Origin: CAZBQC01 sp964494015
Lineage (GTDB): Bacteria; Bacillota_I; Bacilli_A; RF39; UBA660
NCBI GenBank assembly: GCA_964494015.1
Contig: CAZBQC010000040.1
Location: 1 to 5,018, forward strand
DNA: 5,018 bases
Reading direction: 5' to 3'
In this document: positions 5,016 to 5,018 of the stretch, in pieces
How positions within the stretch are numbered: the first letter of the stretch is position 1
How the letters are laid out: each line of letters opens with the position of its first letter
The notes under the pieces: generated by a model
What the model saw: only the letters and a program-made list of their open reading frames with translations
Told to the model about the DNA's origin: nothing
The model's database searches: none
Program-made: the position numbers and the translations under genes

Positions 5016-5018
5016 ATT

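Noticed and set aside
1..5018. CRISPR array, transposon ends, tRNA or rRNA genes, riboswitch
   Set aside because: No regularly spaced direct repeats, transposase-like frame, cloverleaf or long structured leader is visible; all intergenic gaps are about 100 bp or less.

Overview
This is a compact, AT-rich, gene-dense window. Its features suggest a low-GC Gram-positive bacterium (Bacillota), most likely one of the gut-type Bacilli or Erysipelotrichia-like lineages. The evidence is strong AGGAGG-type ribosome binding sites, sigma-A-like promoters, rho-independent terminators with U tracts, TGG for Trp with TAA/TAG stops in every gene (standard code), and a SleL/YaaH-type LysM-GH18 protein. The lineage is inferred from style and gene content, not from a marker gene.

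Layout. Positions 1-147 (+) hold the 3' end of a small heat-shock protein (Hsp20) gene. It converges on five genes that all lie on the minus strand. Read in their own direction (right to left), these are: an unrecognised 400-aa membrane-anchored protein (3778-4980); a 146-aa protein made of three LysM domains (3299-3739); pyrimidine-nucleoside phosphorylase (2006-3235); a 179-aa prepilin-like protein (1401-1940); and a LysM + GH18 glycosidase of the spore-cortex-hydrolase family (168-1301). No intergenic gap exceeds about 100 bp.

Transcription. The membrane protein and the triple-LysM gene are 38 bp apart with no terminator between them, so they may be cotranscribed. The phosphorylase, the prepilin and the GH18 gene each look like separate units. 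The phosphorylase has an extended -10 (TGATATAAT). The prepilin has a near-ideal TTGACA-17-TAGAAT promoter. The GH18 gene has a sequence resembling a sporulation sigma-E promoter. The Hsp20 and GH18 genes share one bidirectional hairpin. Terminator hairpins overlap, or lie within a few bases of, the stop codons of almost every gene.

Function. Four of the six proteins appear tied to the envelope or spore: two LysM proteins without signal peptides, one prepilin and one signal-anchored protein. The phosphorylase is a housekeeping nucleoside-salvage enzyme with all the expected active-site residues. I see no CRISPR array, transposon, RNA gene, or clear new multi-gene system. The items most worth a second look are the terminator/stop-codon arrangement, the sigma-E-like promoter, the isolated four-cysteine prepilin, and the LysM/membrane-protein pair.
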